Source: Nemertoderma westbladi
Taxonomy: Eukaryota; Xenacoelomorpha; Nemertodermatida; Nemertodermatidae
Length of the DNA stretch: 41,086 nucleotides
Assembly (NCBI GenBank): GCA_032718475.1
Contig: JAUCBJ010009115.1
Span: 1-41,086, forward strand
Direction: 5' to 3'
The notes beneath the pieces are model-generated. The model searched no databases and was not told the origin of the DNA. It was given only the letters and a program-made list of their open reading frames with translations. Position 1 is the stretch's first letter. Each line of letters begins with the position of its first letter. This document shows, piece by piece, positions 1 through 8,903 of this stretch. The position numbers and the translations under genes were made by a program.

Positions 1-1379
1 CCTGTCAGCCTGTAGTATTTCAGCTAATTTGCAAATGTAGGCTTAATCACTTAAAATGTTTTTAAAAAATGTACATCCCGATCTGATCTGCCGATGGTGA
101 AAGTTTTTATTCCATCGGTAATGAGGGTTGATTTTTCGAGTTACACCCATAAAAACAATAAAAACAAAACTCCCCTTCTGTAACGTCTTGGGGCCCTTCT
201 GGGTCTGGGCAGCTGGGCCTCATGCCATTTTAGAGTTGAATTTACAACTTCAGAACTTAAAAGTTGAATTTAAAAAAAAAGTTTTAAATTTCAACTCAGT
301 TGAAATTTGAACTTCTCCCCGACTGTACAGGAAATTAGTCACAGCCAAAGGCTGACAGGAATACTGTCTAGACATCAGGCAGTCAGGCTGTCAGGACATG
401 CAGACATGTTTTGTTGACGATTAGCAATTAGGCCTACTCCCCATACACCATACAGCCATAGGCCTACAGCCATAATAATAATACTGTTTAATTCTCTAAA
501 ATCAAAGGCACAACACAGGCCTATTGCAGTAGGCCTATAGCAGTATAGCGTTAGCGTACAGGCCTATAGCTATAGCAGTATAGTATATCTGTAGGCAGGT
601 AGGCCTATATGAAACTCAAAAGGAGACATAGGCCTACCGCAAAAAGTTGGCTGATGAGTGATGGGGGCAGGCAGGCAGGGGGGGGGGGGGGGGGGAGTCA
701 ACTGTAACTGTGTAAAGCACTACCGGGACCGGCTGACTGCAGGACTGGTAGAATAACTTACCTAATCTCTCAACCATATCTTTGTATTATAATGCAGCAC
801 AGCACCGTGACAATCAGACAAACAATGCACAGTCAGACAGTGTAATCCCAGGACGTGGTACACTAATCTGGTAATGTTGTAATGGTTGAATTGAATGCAA
901 TGGAAACAGTCCTGCAGTCCAATAAAGTTGTTACAAGTCAGCCTGTGTGCCGTGTGGGTGGTGCGGCAGTGCTGGTACAGTACCGGTAGCATGTAATGTT
1001 TGTGAGTGCTGCGCAGCGCCAGCGGCAAGACCAAACAGCCAAAGCCAGGGAGCCATCAGTGTACTGTACGAGAGCGGGTTTGTAGCGGTGACATGATGCA
1101 ATAATCGTAATTCTTGATTTTCTTTGAAAATACAGTAGATTTTGCCATTATTTGCTACCCATTAATTTATTAACTACCCAAGTTTGTATTACTTTGCTTT
1201 GCTGCTTCAATCTGTAGTGATGAATGCTGCGTTATACATGTGGGGCGAGCCATGTATAGCCTACAGTAAGTAAGTTTCTCTGAGTTTTTTGATAGTAAAA
1301 ATTGGCAATCCGAATATGCACCATTTGTATATCTGTAAACGATTATTGGAAAACATTTAGCGATATCTTAAAGTCTCTG
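1..1379. other. Unassigned non-coding stretch dense in short palindromes
   Basis: I recognise no gene here. Open frames at 128-310 (+) and 762-1034 (-) have no family resemblance and lie in low-information sequence. What stands out is the density of TAGGCCTA (429-436, 459-466, 530-537, 600-607, 629-636), TACCGGTA (981-988), and TACAGTA or TACTGTA. These match the TA-flanked scars described in the findings. A run of 18 G lies at 678-695. Confidence 0.5.
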
Positions 1380-3480
1380 GTATAAATCGACAGAATACAA
1401 GCGCTGTGCTAAGGCAGCTTCCAAGGCTGCTTACAGAGCTTCTTGTGTGCGAAAAAACAAGATTCTTAGTTCAGAAAAAGCAGACGCTATTTCCTCTTAT
1501 GTTAAATAAGAAATATAATAACAGAGCCAGAATTTCAGCATTCAGCATTTGTAAATGTAATTAGCGGAATTTCAGCATTAATCGGTAGTACAATTATTGA
1601 TGATACTGCGAGAGCTAATATACTGAACTTGCAAATATTTTTTCGGAATGGAAATTTACCTAATTTTAATGGGAAAGTGCCCTTGAATGTAAATACAGTA
1701 TATCTTCTATCGATTTTTTACCTGTTGATGTTTTTACAGTGCTTCGTAAATTAGACCCTAAATTAAGTACTGTAATACATGGTTTTACCTTGTTATATTT
1801 TTTCTAAATTAGCGCGTTGTCTGGCGGCACCTCTCTCCGTAATATTTAATGTTTCATTCGAGACACATGCTTTACCTGATATTTGGCTTAAAGCTAATAA
1901 TATCCCCCTTTTTAAAGAAGGAGATCCAACAAATCCGTATAATTATAGACCCGTATCACTTACATGTATTGCATGTAAGGTAATGGAGACCGATATTGAC
2001 TGAAATGCTGGACTTTTGTTGAAAAAACATCTGATTACAAAGTCTCAGCATGTATTCATGAAGAGACGCTCTACTTGTACTCAACTACAAGGCCTACAGT
2101 ACAGTAGAATCCACAAAATGAATTGTATAAATTAATTGATAATCGCAAGTCAGTCCCCATGTAATATACATTGATCTAGCTAAAGCATTTGATTATCTTG
2201 TGCATACTGTACAATGTTGTTGCATAAATTGTCTAGTTAGTTTCGGTATTTCCGGTAGGCCCTCTATTTTATTATTATGGTTGATTGCTTTACTTAGTAA
2301 CCGTACACAAAGCCGCCACGTACAAAGTACACCGTGCGTGTTGGCGTTGTTGGGGCTAAGTATTCAATCACATGTGATGTAATTTCTGGTACTGTGTACA
2401 GGGCAGTGTACCGGGTTCATTGCTATTTTTATTTTTCATAAATGACCTTCCTGAAGAAATTGGTCCTATACCACGTCTGTTATTTGTAGACGATTTAAAG
2501 ATGTTTACACAAAGCAGTGATAGTGGCAACTCAAAATAGCAGCTGACAAATGTAGAGTACTTCATACTGTATAGGTGTAAAAAGGGGATACCAGTGAATT
2601 TGCGTATTTTGTAAATGGAATAAATAGAATAAATACATTTAATTAAAAAGGATAGTACATTTAAAGATCTTGGAGTTTTTGTTTCTAAAAATTTAAAATT
2701 TGATTTTCATTGAAAATAAAAGGTGGCGAAAGCTTTTCAGATTATGAATTTAATATTTAGATGTTTCTTCACTATGTAGTAATAAAAGTGCTTTAATTAG
2801 GGCTTACAAGAGTTAGTTCGACCAATAATTGAGTATTGTGCGCCTGTATGGTCACCGTTTCAATTAGGAAGCATAGATCTACTGTAGTAGAGCGTGTACA
2901 ACGCTATTGTACCCGTAGGTTGTACTGTATGCTCGTTGTGGCCTACAACGCACAAATTATATGAATCGTTTGGAACATTTCAATTTACAACCTCTAGAAC
3001 TTCGTAGGATAATATTTGAAATAAAGACTTAAAACATTATAAATAATCGCGTAGATTTGGATAATAATTATTTCTTTATGATATCAAGTGACAATAATTG
3101 TACACGTGGTCATAACTTTAAACTTTTTATGAATAGATATACTGTATGTAGATTACAAGTAACAAAGTTTTGTTTTGCAAATCGTACTGTTCCAATTTGG
3201 AATAATTTGTCGCCAGACATTGTTAACGCGCGTAAAAAAAGCAATAATCTTTGATACTAACATGTAGTTTACATAGATAAATATGTTTTTCTTTTTGTTT
3301 GTTCTTATTCTATTTTATTTGTTTATGCCATTTATGCTATTCTGTGTATAATATTTGATCAGTTTTTAGATTACCCGTTAGTGGATTCAAAGAGAGGCCC
3401 TGGGTAATTTTTTCTTCCTTTTTAATTAATCTTTTTAAATTAAATTGTTAATAAAAATAATATTAATATTATGTCCAGTT
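1380..3480 (+). mobile_element. Decayed CR1/jockey-like LINE, reverse transcriptase part
   Basis: Shifted frames on the plus strand together spell the RT half of a non-LTR retrotransposon. In order: a K/R-rich linker (about 1396-1500); the region before RT motif 1 with LARCLAAPLSVIFNVS and YNYRPVSLTCIACKVME (1779-2003); motif A remains DLAKAFD (about 2175-2195); GISGRPSILLLW (about 2240-2280); a degenerate GxxQGS box followed by LLFLFFINDLP; the catalytic FVDD (about 2485); the thumb with KDLGVF (about 2665); PIIEYCAPVW (about 2825); and a C-terminal block ending in FANRTVPIWNNLSPDIV (about 3170-3220). An AT-rich 3' tail contains GAGAGGCCCTGGGT. The endonuclease is not recognisable. Several interruptions are 5-bp CTGTA insertions, not random indels. 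The homology is clear by eye; assignment to CR1 or a neighbouring clade is inference. The copy is dead. Confidence 0.85.
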
Positions 3481-3631
3481 AAGCCTTAGCGTAGGTGTGT
3501 AGTTAGTGAACCCATCCGTTGTCGTCGTCATAGTTGGAAACGTTTCAACGCTAATAAGTCGGTCAATCTTTGACGAAATGGAACCAAACTTGCTACATAC
3601 TGTATATCATATATGATAGTGGTAGTAAATG

Positions 3632-3684
3632 TAGTAGTATACATACACCCTATATTATAGGGTGTATACTACTACTACTGTACT
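3632..3684. repeat. Imperfect hairpin made of LINE (TAG)n tail and its flank
   Basis: GTAGTAGTATACATACACCC on the left pairs with GGGTGTATACTACTACTAC on the right around a short TATATTATA centre. The left arm has a small CATA bulge. The right arm is the (TAG)n tail of the minus-strand LINE fragment that follows, so the symmetry may be partly a tail effect. Confidence 0.5.
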
Positions 3685-4008
3685 ACTAGGTCGAGCGAAC
3701 TCAGACAGTGGAAATTAGAGTATCCTTCCAGGCTTCCCGATTCTCCATAGTTGTCGCAATTTCGTTTCTCCTAAGTTCAGTATCCCTTTCAAGTTGATCT
3801 ATATATGTTATGGCAGGTCGTCCACGACTACGCTTTCCATGTGTTTAGTAGCCAGCCAGAAAAGTAGATCTGGTATGACCTCTTCCAAAATTCTCCAGCA
3901 GTGCCCACTGAATCTTAATCTGAGTTCACGGAAGGTGGTTGATACAGGTGCTATTGTACCAAAGAGCTCGGCGTTTGTCATGTGTGGTCTCCAGCTCTAC
4001 CGTGCAAT
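3684..4008 (-). mobile_element. LINE-C 3' fragment, C-terminal end of the RT protein
   Basis: Read on the minus strand, shifted frames give SWRPHMTNAELFGTIAP, then ELRLRFSGHCWRILEEVIPDLLFW, then THGKRSRGRPAITYIDQLER and ending EIATTMENREAWKDTL. This is the thumb and C-terminal zinc-knuckle-like block found at the end of a widespread class of APE-type LINE proteins. At least one frameshift separates the two halves. The 3' end runs into a (TAG)n tail at about 3670-3690 that is interrupted by one TACAGTA. The fragment is 5' truncated near 4008, where the fold-back element begins. It is related to LINE-B but clearly a different family. Confidence 0.8.
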
Positions 4009-4390
4009 GTAAAAAGACCGCTCGTCGCATTTTTTTCCAAAATTCACTTTTTCTGGGTCTAAAAAATGCGCTCAATATAATGATATAATCGAGAACACCG
4101 TATCTACTCTAGTTCTCGAGATATGCAATGTAGAAAGGCCGTAAGTCACAACTAGCATATGTTACAATGGTAAAAGACCGTAAAAAGACCGCAACTACTT
4201 AAATTTATGCAAAAAACCGTAAGTCACAAGACTTGCGGTGTTTTATCATTGCAGAGATAATAAGAAAACGCAGATACGGTTTTATTGAAATATGTGTCTT
4301 TTGACTTGCGGTTTTTTACTATTAGCAGAAAAGGCGCGAAATTCAAAATTGAAATTTCACCTGAAGTGACTTGCGGTGTTTTATCATCAT
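4003..4390. repeat. Fold-back (MITE-like) element with multiple inverted motifs
   Basis: The motif CAATG-TAAAAAGACCGYAAGTCACA recurs in degenerate form at about 4005, 4124 and 4165 in plus orientation. Its reverse complement (GACTTGCGGTGTTTTATCAT-like) recurs at about 4232, 4298 and 4366. An internal palindrome AAAACCGTAAGTC/GACTTGCGGTGTTTT sits at 4211-4245. The first half points one way and the second half the other, so the stretch can fold on itself. It abuts the truncated end of LINE-C. No coding potential and no clear target-site duplication were seen. Confidence 0.45.
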
Positions 4391-4735
4391 ATACTGTAGC
4401 TCTATGCTACGGAAAGTAACAATGTGTCTATAATATATGCTACGGAACAACGACTAGAGAATAGACTTTGCAATTATTGCATTAAGATATACCCGAAGTA
4501 AACGTCACTACATTTTAATATTTAATTAGGATTATATATCCTTGTAGCGGTAACAGTTGTGTTCTCATATTATTTATTGCGTATTGTTGATTGATGATAA
4601 TAGTAAAATACTGTACAGTACTGTACTATAGCGCTGACCTATTACTCTATAATTAAATTTTTTGTAATTCATCTGTATCTTTGAGTCAGGTTTATTGGGA
4701 ACCCCGAGATTTTGTGACGTTTCCTAAAATTTAAT
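4391..4735. other. Unassigned AT-rich spacer
   Basis: Nothing coding is visible. It contains the stacked scar TACTGTACAGTACTGTA at 4609-4625. Confidence 0.4.
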
Positions 4736-5425
4736 GGGCTATACCTAACTGATCTAAACTTTGCTGATGACGTAGGAGTACTCTCAGAATCACTAGAGAG
4801 AAGAGCCCAACTAATGAGCTCCTCACCTCAGCTCAGTACAGCTCAGCTTCTTGTGTCGGTCTATTTGTAGATATTGACAGTTAATTTAGCCGGTCCTCAA
4901 GAAATGTGTGAAGACCGTAGAATACGTAAAGGCTTGGGCAGCTTTCAATGGGCTGTCCAGGATTTGGAAGTCACATAGGAAACGTCGGAAACTTAAGGTT
5001 TGACTAATTAGAGCAGCAGTAGAGCCAGTAGGCCTACTCCTATAGGGGAATCCATACGGGACTCTAACTCCTAAGAATACCAAATCTCTAGATGGCACGT
5101 ACACAATTAATAATGTTATGCCTGATTCATTGTGTCAAGTACAATGCGCACAACTCCAAGCAGACACTATATAATATTGGAAGAGGTGTGCTGTAGGGCC
5201 GCCTCCGTTTTGCAGGACATTGCTTTCGCCATGAGGACCAGCCAGTGCATAATCTTGCGCTTTGGAGGCCTCATGGAGAAAATAAGCAAGGTGAAAAGCC
5301 TGACTTTCTACAGACGCTCTTAAAGGACACAGGCTTTGAAGATGGGGATAATTTCGCGAAAGTCATGAGGGTAGGAAGATGAGGCGGCGCAATTTTGTCG
5401 ACAAGCCGGCAAGGCTTTCGTAGTG
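4736..5425 (+). mobile_element. LINE-B copy 1, heavily decayed 3' part
   Basis: Nucleotide similarity to the intact copy at 7668-8865 is visible throughout. It begins at the catalytic FADD region (CTAACTGATCTAAACTTTGC), continues through the thumb (CAGCTTTCAATGGGCTGTCC), the LLYG region (about 5035), the TRMLR region and the AGHCFR block (about 5215). It ends near the GACAAGCCGGCAAGGC equivalent. It carries many point changes, frameshifts and internal losses, so it is the oldest of the four LINE-B copies. No (TAG)n tail remains. At 5029-5036 it has a GGCCTA insertion relative to the intact copy. Confidence 0.85.
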
Positions 5426-6054
5426 CACGAGCATTACAGCAAGCCAATTGTGGATTGTATGGTGTGGACTCAATTTTTTTTGTTAAGCCAGCATGGAAAC
5501 TCAATGTGTAGTTGCCATGCAGCAGATTATACAGTAGATAGACCAAAATCCACTAATAAAACGACAGTATTAATTATACTATCATATTTATATACTGACT
5601 TTAAGATAAAGTGATAAAATAGAAATATGTTTTTATTAAATTTTACATATTACAGTACATATAATAACCAAAACGGTATGTGTGTCCAGGCAGATTTATT
5701 ATTTGTAAAACGATAAGAAATTCAATCCGAAATTGCCAATAATATGTGCGTTCAAAGTTTACGTTGTCAATAATAATTGTTCTAGGTTTCCTTAGAATGC
5801 TATTTGTTGTGTCCTGAATGCAATTACTGTTAGTTTCCCGAGATGGTGTGGCATTGTCCGTTTTATAATTCCTATTTTGTCGACTGATACCGCCAATTGC
5901 TTTACCTAACTAAATATTATAACTACATCGTAAGCAATAGTCTGAAACTACTGCCTGCTGTGTCAGTCCAAGGTAAGAGTGAATGGGAGGGGATGGTAAC
6001 ACGTCATTTTTATAACACAAATATTAGGAAATGAATTTGAGTTTTGGTAGGTTT
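5426..6054. other. Unassigned stretch
   Basis: No family is recognised. On the minus strand a frame open for about 88 codons (5643-5909), without an ATG near its start, follows a possible acceptor (ATATTTAG). Its conceptual product is rich in Asn, Thr and Ile and resembles nothing I know. It is most likely chance in AT-rich DNA. Confidence 0.35.
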
Positions 6055-6180
6055 GTTAGGCCCTTTGGTTGCTAGGTCCTTAGTCTTTAGGCCTCACACA
6101 ATATGTGTGTCTGCGGGCCTCAATGGGGTGTGTCTGCGGGCCTCACCATGTGAGTCTGGTGTACGTCTAGCTCTAGGTCT
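6055..6180. repeat. Degenerate fringe units of the 43-bp satellite
   Basis: Fragments such as TGTGTGTCTGCGGGCCTCA, GCGGGCCTCACCATGTGAG and CTAGCTCTAGGTC match pieces of the 43-bp unit out of register. This is typical of the diverged edge of a tandem array. The LINE-B copy that follows interrupts this array. Confidence 0.6.
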
Positions 6181-6645
6181 ACTACTAGGATGGGCATGCT
6201 GCATTGCAGCTGCATTTTTGTGCTGGCTTGTCGACAAAATTGCGCCGCCACAACTCCCTATCACCCATGACATTTGCTAGATCATCCGCATCTTCAAGGC
6301 CAGTGTCCTTTAAGACGCGTCTCAAGAAAGTCATGGGCTGTCCACCATGCTTATTCACTCCATGCGGCTGCCAAAGTACAAGATTATGCACTGGCTGGTC
6401 CTCACGGCGAAAGCAATGTCCTGCAAAGCGGAGGCGATTTTGTTCTAGTGTCAAGCTTGGGGGAACCAATGAGACACCTCCAATGTTATATAGTGTCTGG
6501 TTGGAGATGTGTGCATTGTACTTGACACAATGAACCCGGCGTAGCATTCTTGTGAATGTGCCATCCAGAGATTTGGTGTCCTCAGCAGTTAGAGCCCAGC
6601 ATGGACACCCATAGAGGAGTACTGGAACTATTGCTGCTCTATTGC
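6181..6645 (-). mobile_element. LINE-B copy 2, 5'-truncated 3' end inside the satellite
   Basis: On the minus strand a continuous frame encodes the C-terminal part of the LINE-B protein, starting at RAAIVPVLLYG. It contains the [28 protein letters not shown] and [16 protein letters not shown] blocks and is nearly identical to the copy at 7668-8865. The normal stop is lost because a few bases around it are deleted, so the frame runs into the 3' untranslated part. The 3' end is a short (TAG) tail at 6181-6189. Satellite sequence flanks both sides (CTCTAGGTC on the left, TGCGGGTCT on the right), so the element landed inside a unit. It is a dead-on-arrival copy, fairly recent by its similarity. 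Confidence 0.9.
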
Positions 6646-7667
6646 GGGTCTTACTCATGTGTGTCCGTGGCTCTAGGTCGGCTGCTGAGGACTCGGCTGC
6701 TGCGGGTCTCACTCATGTGTGTCCGTGGCTCTAGGTCGGCTGCTGCGGGTCTCACTCAATGTGTCCGTGGCTCTAGGTCGGTTGCTGAGGACCTCACTCA
6801 TGTGTGTCCGTGGCTCTAGGTCGGCTGCTGCGGATCTCACTCAATGTGTCCGTGGCTCTAGGTCGGCTGCTGCGGGTCTCACTCAATGTGTCCGTGGCTC
6901 TAGGTCGGCTGCTGTGGGTCTCACTCATGTGTGTCCGTGGCTCTAGGTCGGCTGCTGAGGATCTCACTCATGTGTGTCCGTGGCTCTAGGTCGGCTGCTG
7001 TGGGTCTCACTCATGTGTGTCCGTGGCTCTAGGTCGGCTGCTGCGGGTCTCACTCAATGTGTCCGTGGCTCTAGGTCGGCTGCTGAGGATCTCACTCATG
7101 TGTGTCCGTGGCTCTAGGTCGGCTGCTGCGGGTCTCACTCATGTGTGTCCGTGGCTCTAGGTCGGCTGCTGTGGGTCTCACTCATGTGTGTCCGTGGCTC
7201 TAGGTCGGCTGCTGAGGACCTCACTCATGTGTGTCCGTGGCTCTAGGTCGGCTGCCGCGGGTCTCACTCATGTGTGTCCGTGGCTCTAGGTCGGCTGCTG
7301 CGGGTCTCGCTCAATGTGTCCGTGGCTCTAGGTCGGCTGCTGCGTGTCTCACTCATGTGTGCCCGTGGCTCTAGGTCGGCTGCTGAGGACCTCACTCATG
7401 TGTGTCCGTGGCTCTAGGTCGGCTGCCGCGGGCCTCACTCATGTGTGTCCGTGGCTCTAGGTCGGCTGCTGAGGACCTCACTCATGCGTGTCTGTGGCTC
7501 TAGGTTGGCTGCTGCGGGTCTCACTTATGTGTGTCTGTGGCTCTAGGTCGGCTGCTGAGGATCTCACTCATGTGTGTCCGTGGCTCTAGGTCGGCTGCTG
7601 CGGGTCTCACTCATGTGTGTCCGTGGCTCTAGGTCGGCTGCTGCGGGTCTCGCTCAATGTGTCCGTG
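6646..7667. repeat. 43-bp satellite, first block
   Basis: About 24 head-to-tail units of 42-43 bp. The core is CTCACTCATGTGTGTCC, then GTGGCTCTAGGTCGGCTGCTG, then a variable pentamer (CGGGT, AGGAC, AGGAT, TGGGT). A common variant has CTCACTCAATGTGTCC and is 42 bp. Since 43 is not a multiple of three, successive units are read in all three frames. This creates many overlapping short open frames with Val-Ala-Leu-Gly-Arg or Gly-Ser-Arg-Ser-Ala repeats, which I do not consider genes. Confidence 0.95.
7630..7667 (+). repeat. Left copy of 38-bp duplication flanking LINE-B copy 3
   Basis: This 38-bp stretch, from TAGGTCGGCTGCTGCGGG to TCAATGTGTCCGTG, recurs exactly at 8866-8903 on the other side of the LINE. 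It includes the rare satellite variant TCTCGCTCAATG. It fits a target-site duplication, though it could be two neighbouring satellite units. Confidence 0.65.
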
Positions 7668-8865
7668 ATCAAAAAAGAAAGACAGGCATCTGGCTGTTAT
7701 CTTTGTTGACTTCTTCAAGGCCTTTGATTCAGTCTCTCGCTCACGTATGTTCAGCATACTTTCATTATATGGGATTCCTGATGAAATTATTGCAGCAATC
7801 AGATCAGTATACGATGGTTCGACAACATTTGTGTCTACTGTTGACGGTGACACAGAACCATTTGAAGTGTTATGGGGCGTCCTCCAAGGAGACACACTTG
7901 CACCATTCTTGTTCATTATTGTGGTTGACTATGTTCTACGCATGTCCTTAGATCATCATAATGATGATGGGGTGATGATAACTCCACCTACTGGCTCCAG
8001 AAGTCGAGGAAATCCTGCCAAGTACCTAACTGATCTAGACTTTGCTGATGACTTAGGTGTACTCTCAGAATCATTAGATGGAGCCCAGCGGCTCCTCAGC
8101 TCATTAGAACATGCTGCTTCTAGTGTTGGTCTTTTTATTAACTCCAGAAAGACCAAAATTCTGACAGTTAACTTTGAAAGTCCTCAGCAAGTCTCTGATC
8201 GGATGAGCATAAGCTCAAAGGATGGTATGCTTGAGCATGTGGACGACTTCTGTTACCTGGGATCATGGATCCGGAAGTCAGGTGAGGACCTTCGAATACG
8301 TAAGGGAAAGGCATGGGCAGCCTTGAATAGGCTTTCCAGGATTTGGAAGTCACCTAGAATTAATCGGAAACTTAAGGTCCGATTATTTAGAGCAGCAGTA
8401 GTTCCAGTACTCCTCTACGGGAGTCCATGCTGGGCTCTAACTGCTGAGGACACCAAATCTCTGGATGGCACATTCACAAGAATGCTACGCCGGGTACATT
8501 GTGTCAAGTACAATGCACACATCTCCAACCAGACACTATATAACATTGGAGGTGTCTCATTGGTTCCCCCAAGCTTGACACTAGCACAAAATCGCCTCCG
8601 CTTTGCAGGACATTGCTTTCGCCGTGAGGACCAGCCAGTGCATAATCTTGTACTTTGGCAGCCTCATGGAGTGAATAAGCATGGTGGACAGCCCATGACT
8701 TTCTTGAGACGCATCTTAAAGGACACTGGCCTTAAAGATGCGGATGATCTAGCAAATGTCATGGGTGATAGGGAGTTGTGGCGGTGCAATTTTGTTGACA
8801 AGCCGGCACAGCATTCTTAAAAATGCAGCTGCAATGCAGCATGCCGATCCTAGTAGTAGTAGTAG
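7668..8865 (+). mobile_element. LINE-B copy 3, 5'-truncated, intact partial RT ORF
   Basis: This is a non-LTR retrotransposon insertion within the 43-bp satellite. The reading frame is open from 7669 to the TAA at 8818-8820 (383 codons), with the first in-frame ATG at 7747. RT palm motifs are visible in order: motif [13 protein letters not shown] (7699-7734), [13 protein letters not shown] (about 7876-7915), and the catalytic LDFADD (about 8035-8052). Then come the thumb with FCYLGSW (about 8248), [11 protein letters not shown] (about 8410), TRMLRRV and the C-terminal RLRFAGHCFRRED and [10 protein letters not shown] blocks. The N-terminal endonuclease and RT fingers are absent through 5' truncation. 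After a 30-bp untranslated end it finishes in (TAG)n at 8851-8868. Exact 38-bp flanks and the intact frame suggest a recent insertion. It cannot be autonomous. Confidence 0.93.
7669..8820 (+). CDS. Partial LINE-B reverse transcriptase ORF
   Basis: This is the 383-codon open frame of LINE-B copy 3. It would encode the catalytic palm, thumb and C-terminal Cys/His-containing region of an APE-class non-LTR retrotransposon protein, which reverse transcribes element RNA at a nicked target. The catalytic Asp pair (FADD) and the motif A Asp are both present, so the palm residues look intact. The natural start codon lies upstream in missing sequence and the 7747 ATG is internal. It is probably not expressed as a functional protein, because the endonuclease and fingers are missing and the promoter side is satellite. 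Confidence 0.85.
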   Translation, partial: SKKKDRHLAVIFVDFFKAFDSVSRSRMFSILSLYGIPDEIIAAIRSVYDGSTTFVSTVDGDTEPFEVLWGVLQGDTLAPFLFIIVVDYVLRMSLDHHNDDGVMITPPTGSRSRGNPAKYLTDLDFADDLGVLSESLDGAQRLLSSLEHAASSVGLFINSRKTKILTVNFESPQQVSDRMSISSKDGMLEHVDDFCYLGSWIRKSGEDLRIRKGKAWAALNRLSRIWKSPRINRKLKVRLFRAAVVPVLLYGSPCWALTAEDTKSLDGTFTRMLRRVHCVKYNAHISNQTLYNIGGVSLVPPSLTLAQNRLRFAGHCFRREDQPVHNLVLWQPHGVNKHGGQPMTFLRRILKDTGLKDADDLANVMGDRELWRCNFVDKPAQHS

Positions 8866-8903
8866 TAGGTCGGCTGCTGCGGGTCTCGCTCAATGTGTCC
8901 GTG
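8866..8903 (+). repeat. Right copy of 38-bp duplication flanking LINE-B copy 3
   Basis: Exact repeat of 7630-7667, directly after the (TAG)n tail; the first TAG can be counted to either side. Satellite continues uninterrupted after it. Confidence 0.65.

Noticed and set aside
128-310. Plus-strand 60-codon frame near the window start
   Set aside because: It is AT-rich and repetitive (the TTGAATTTA word recurs), with no family resemblance.
1762-1774. TACTGTA at about 1768 as a further frame-breaking scar in the LINE
   Set aside because: Removing CTGTA there does not restore an obvious frame, so I did not count it among the clear cases.
2390-2405. TACTGTGTA near 2394 as a mutated scar
   Set aside because: Removing five bases does restore Ser-Gly-Val-Gln-Gly-Ser, but the word differs from the exact footprint, so the case is only suggestive.
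5643-5909. Minus-strand frame of 88 codons without a start codon
   Set aside because: It is plausible by length, but the composition is AT-driven, no family is recognised, and there is no partner exon.
7574-7951. Plus-strand 125-codon frame crossing from satellite into LINE-B
   Set aside because: It reads LINE-B in the wrong frame. The RT motifs lie in the frame of 7669-8820.
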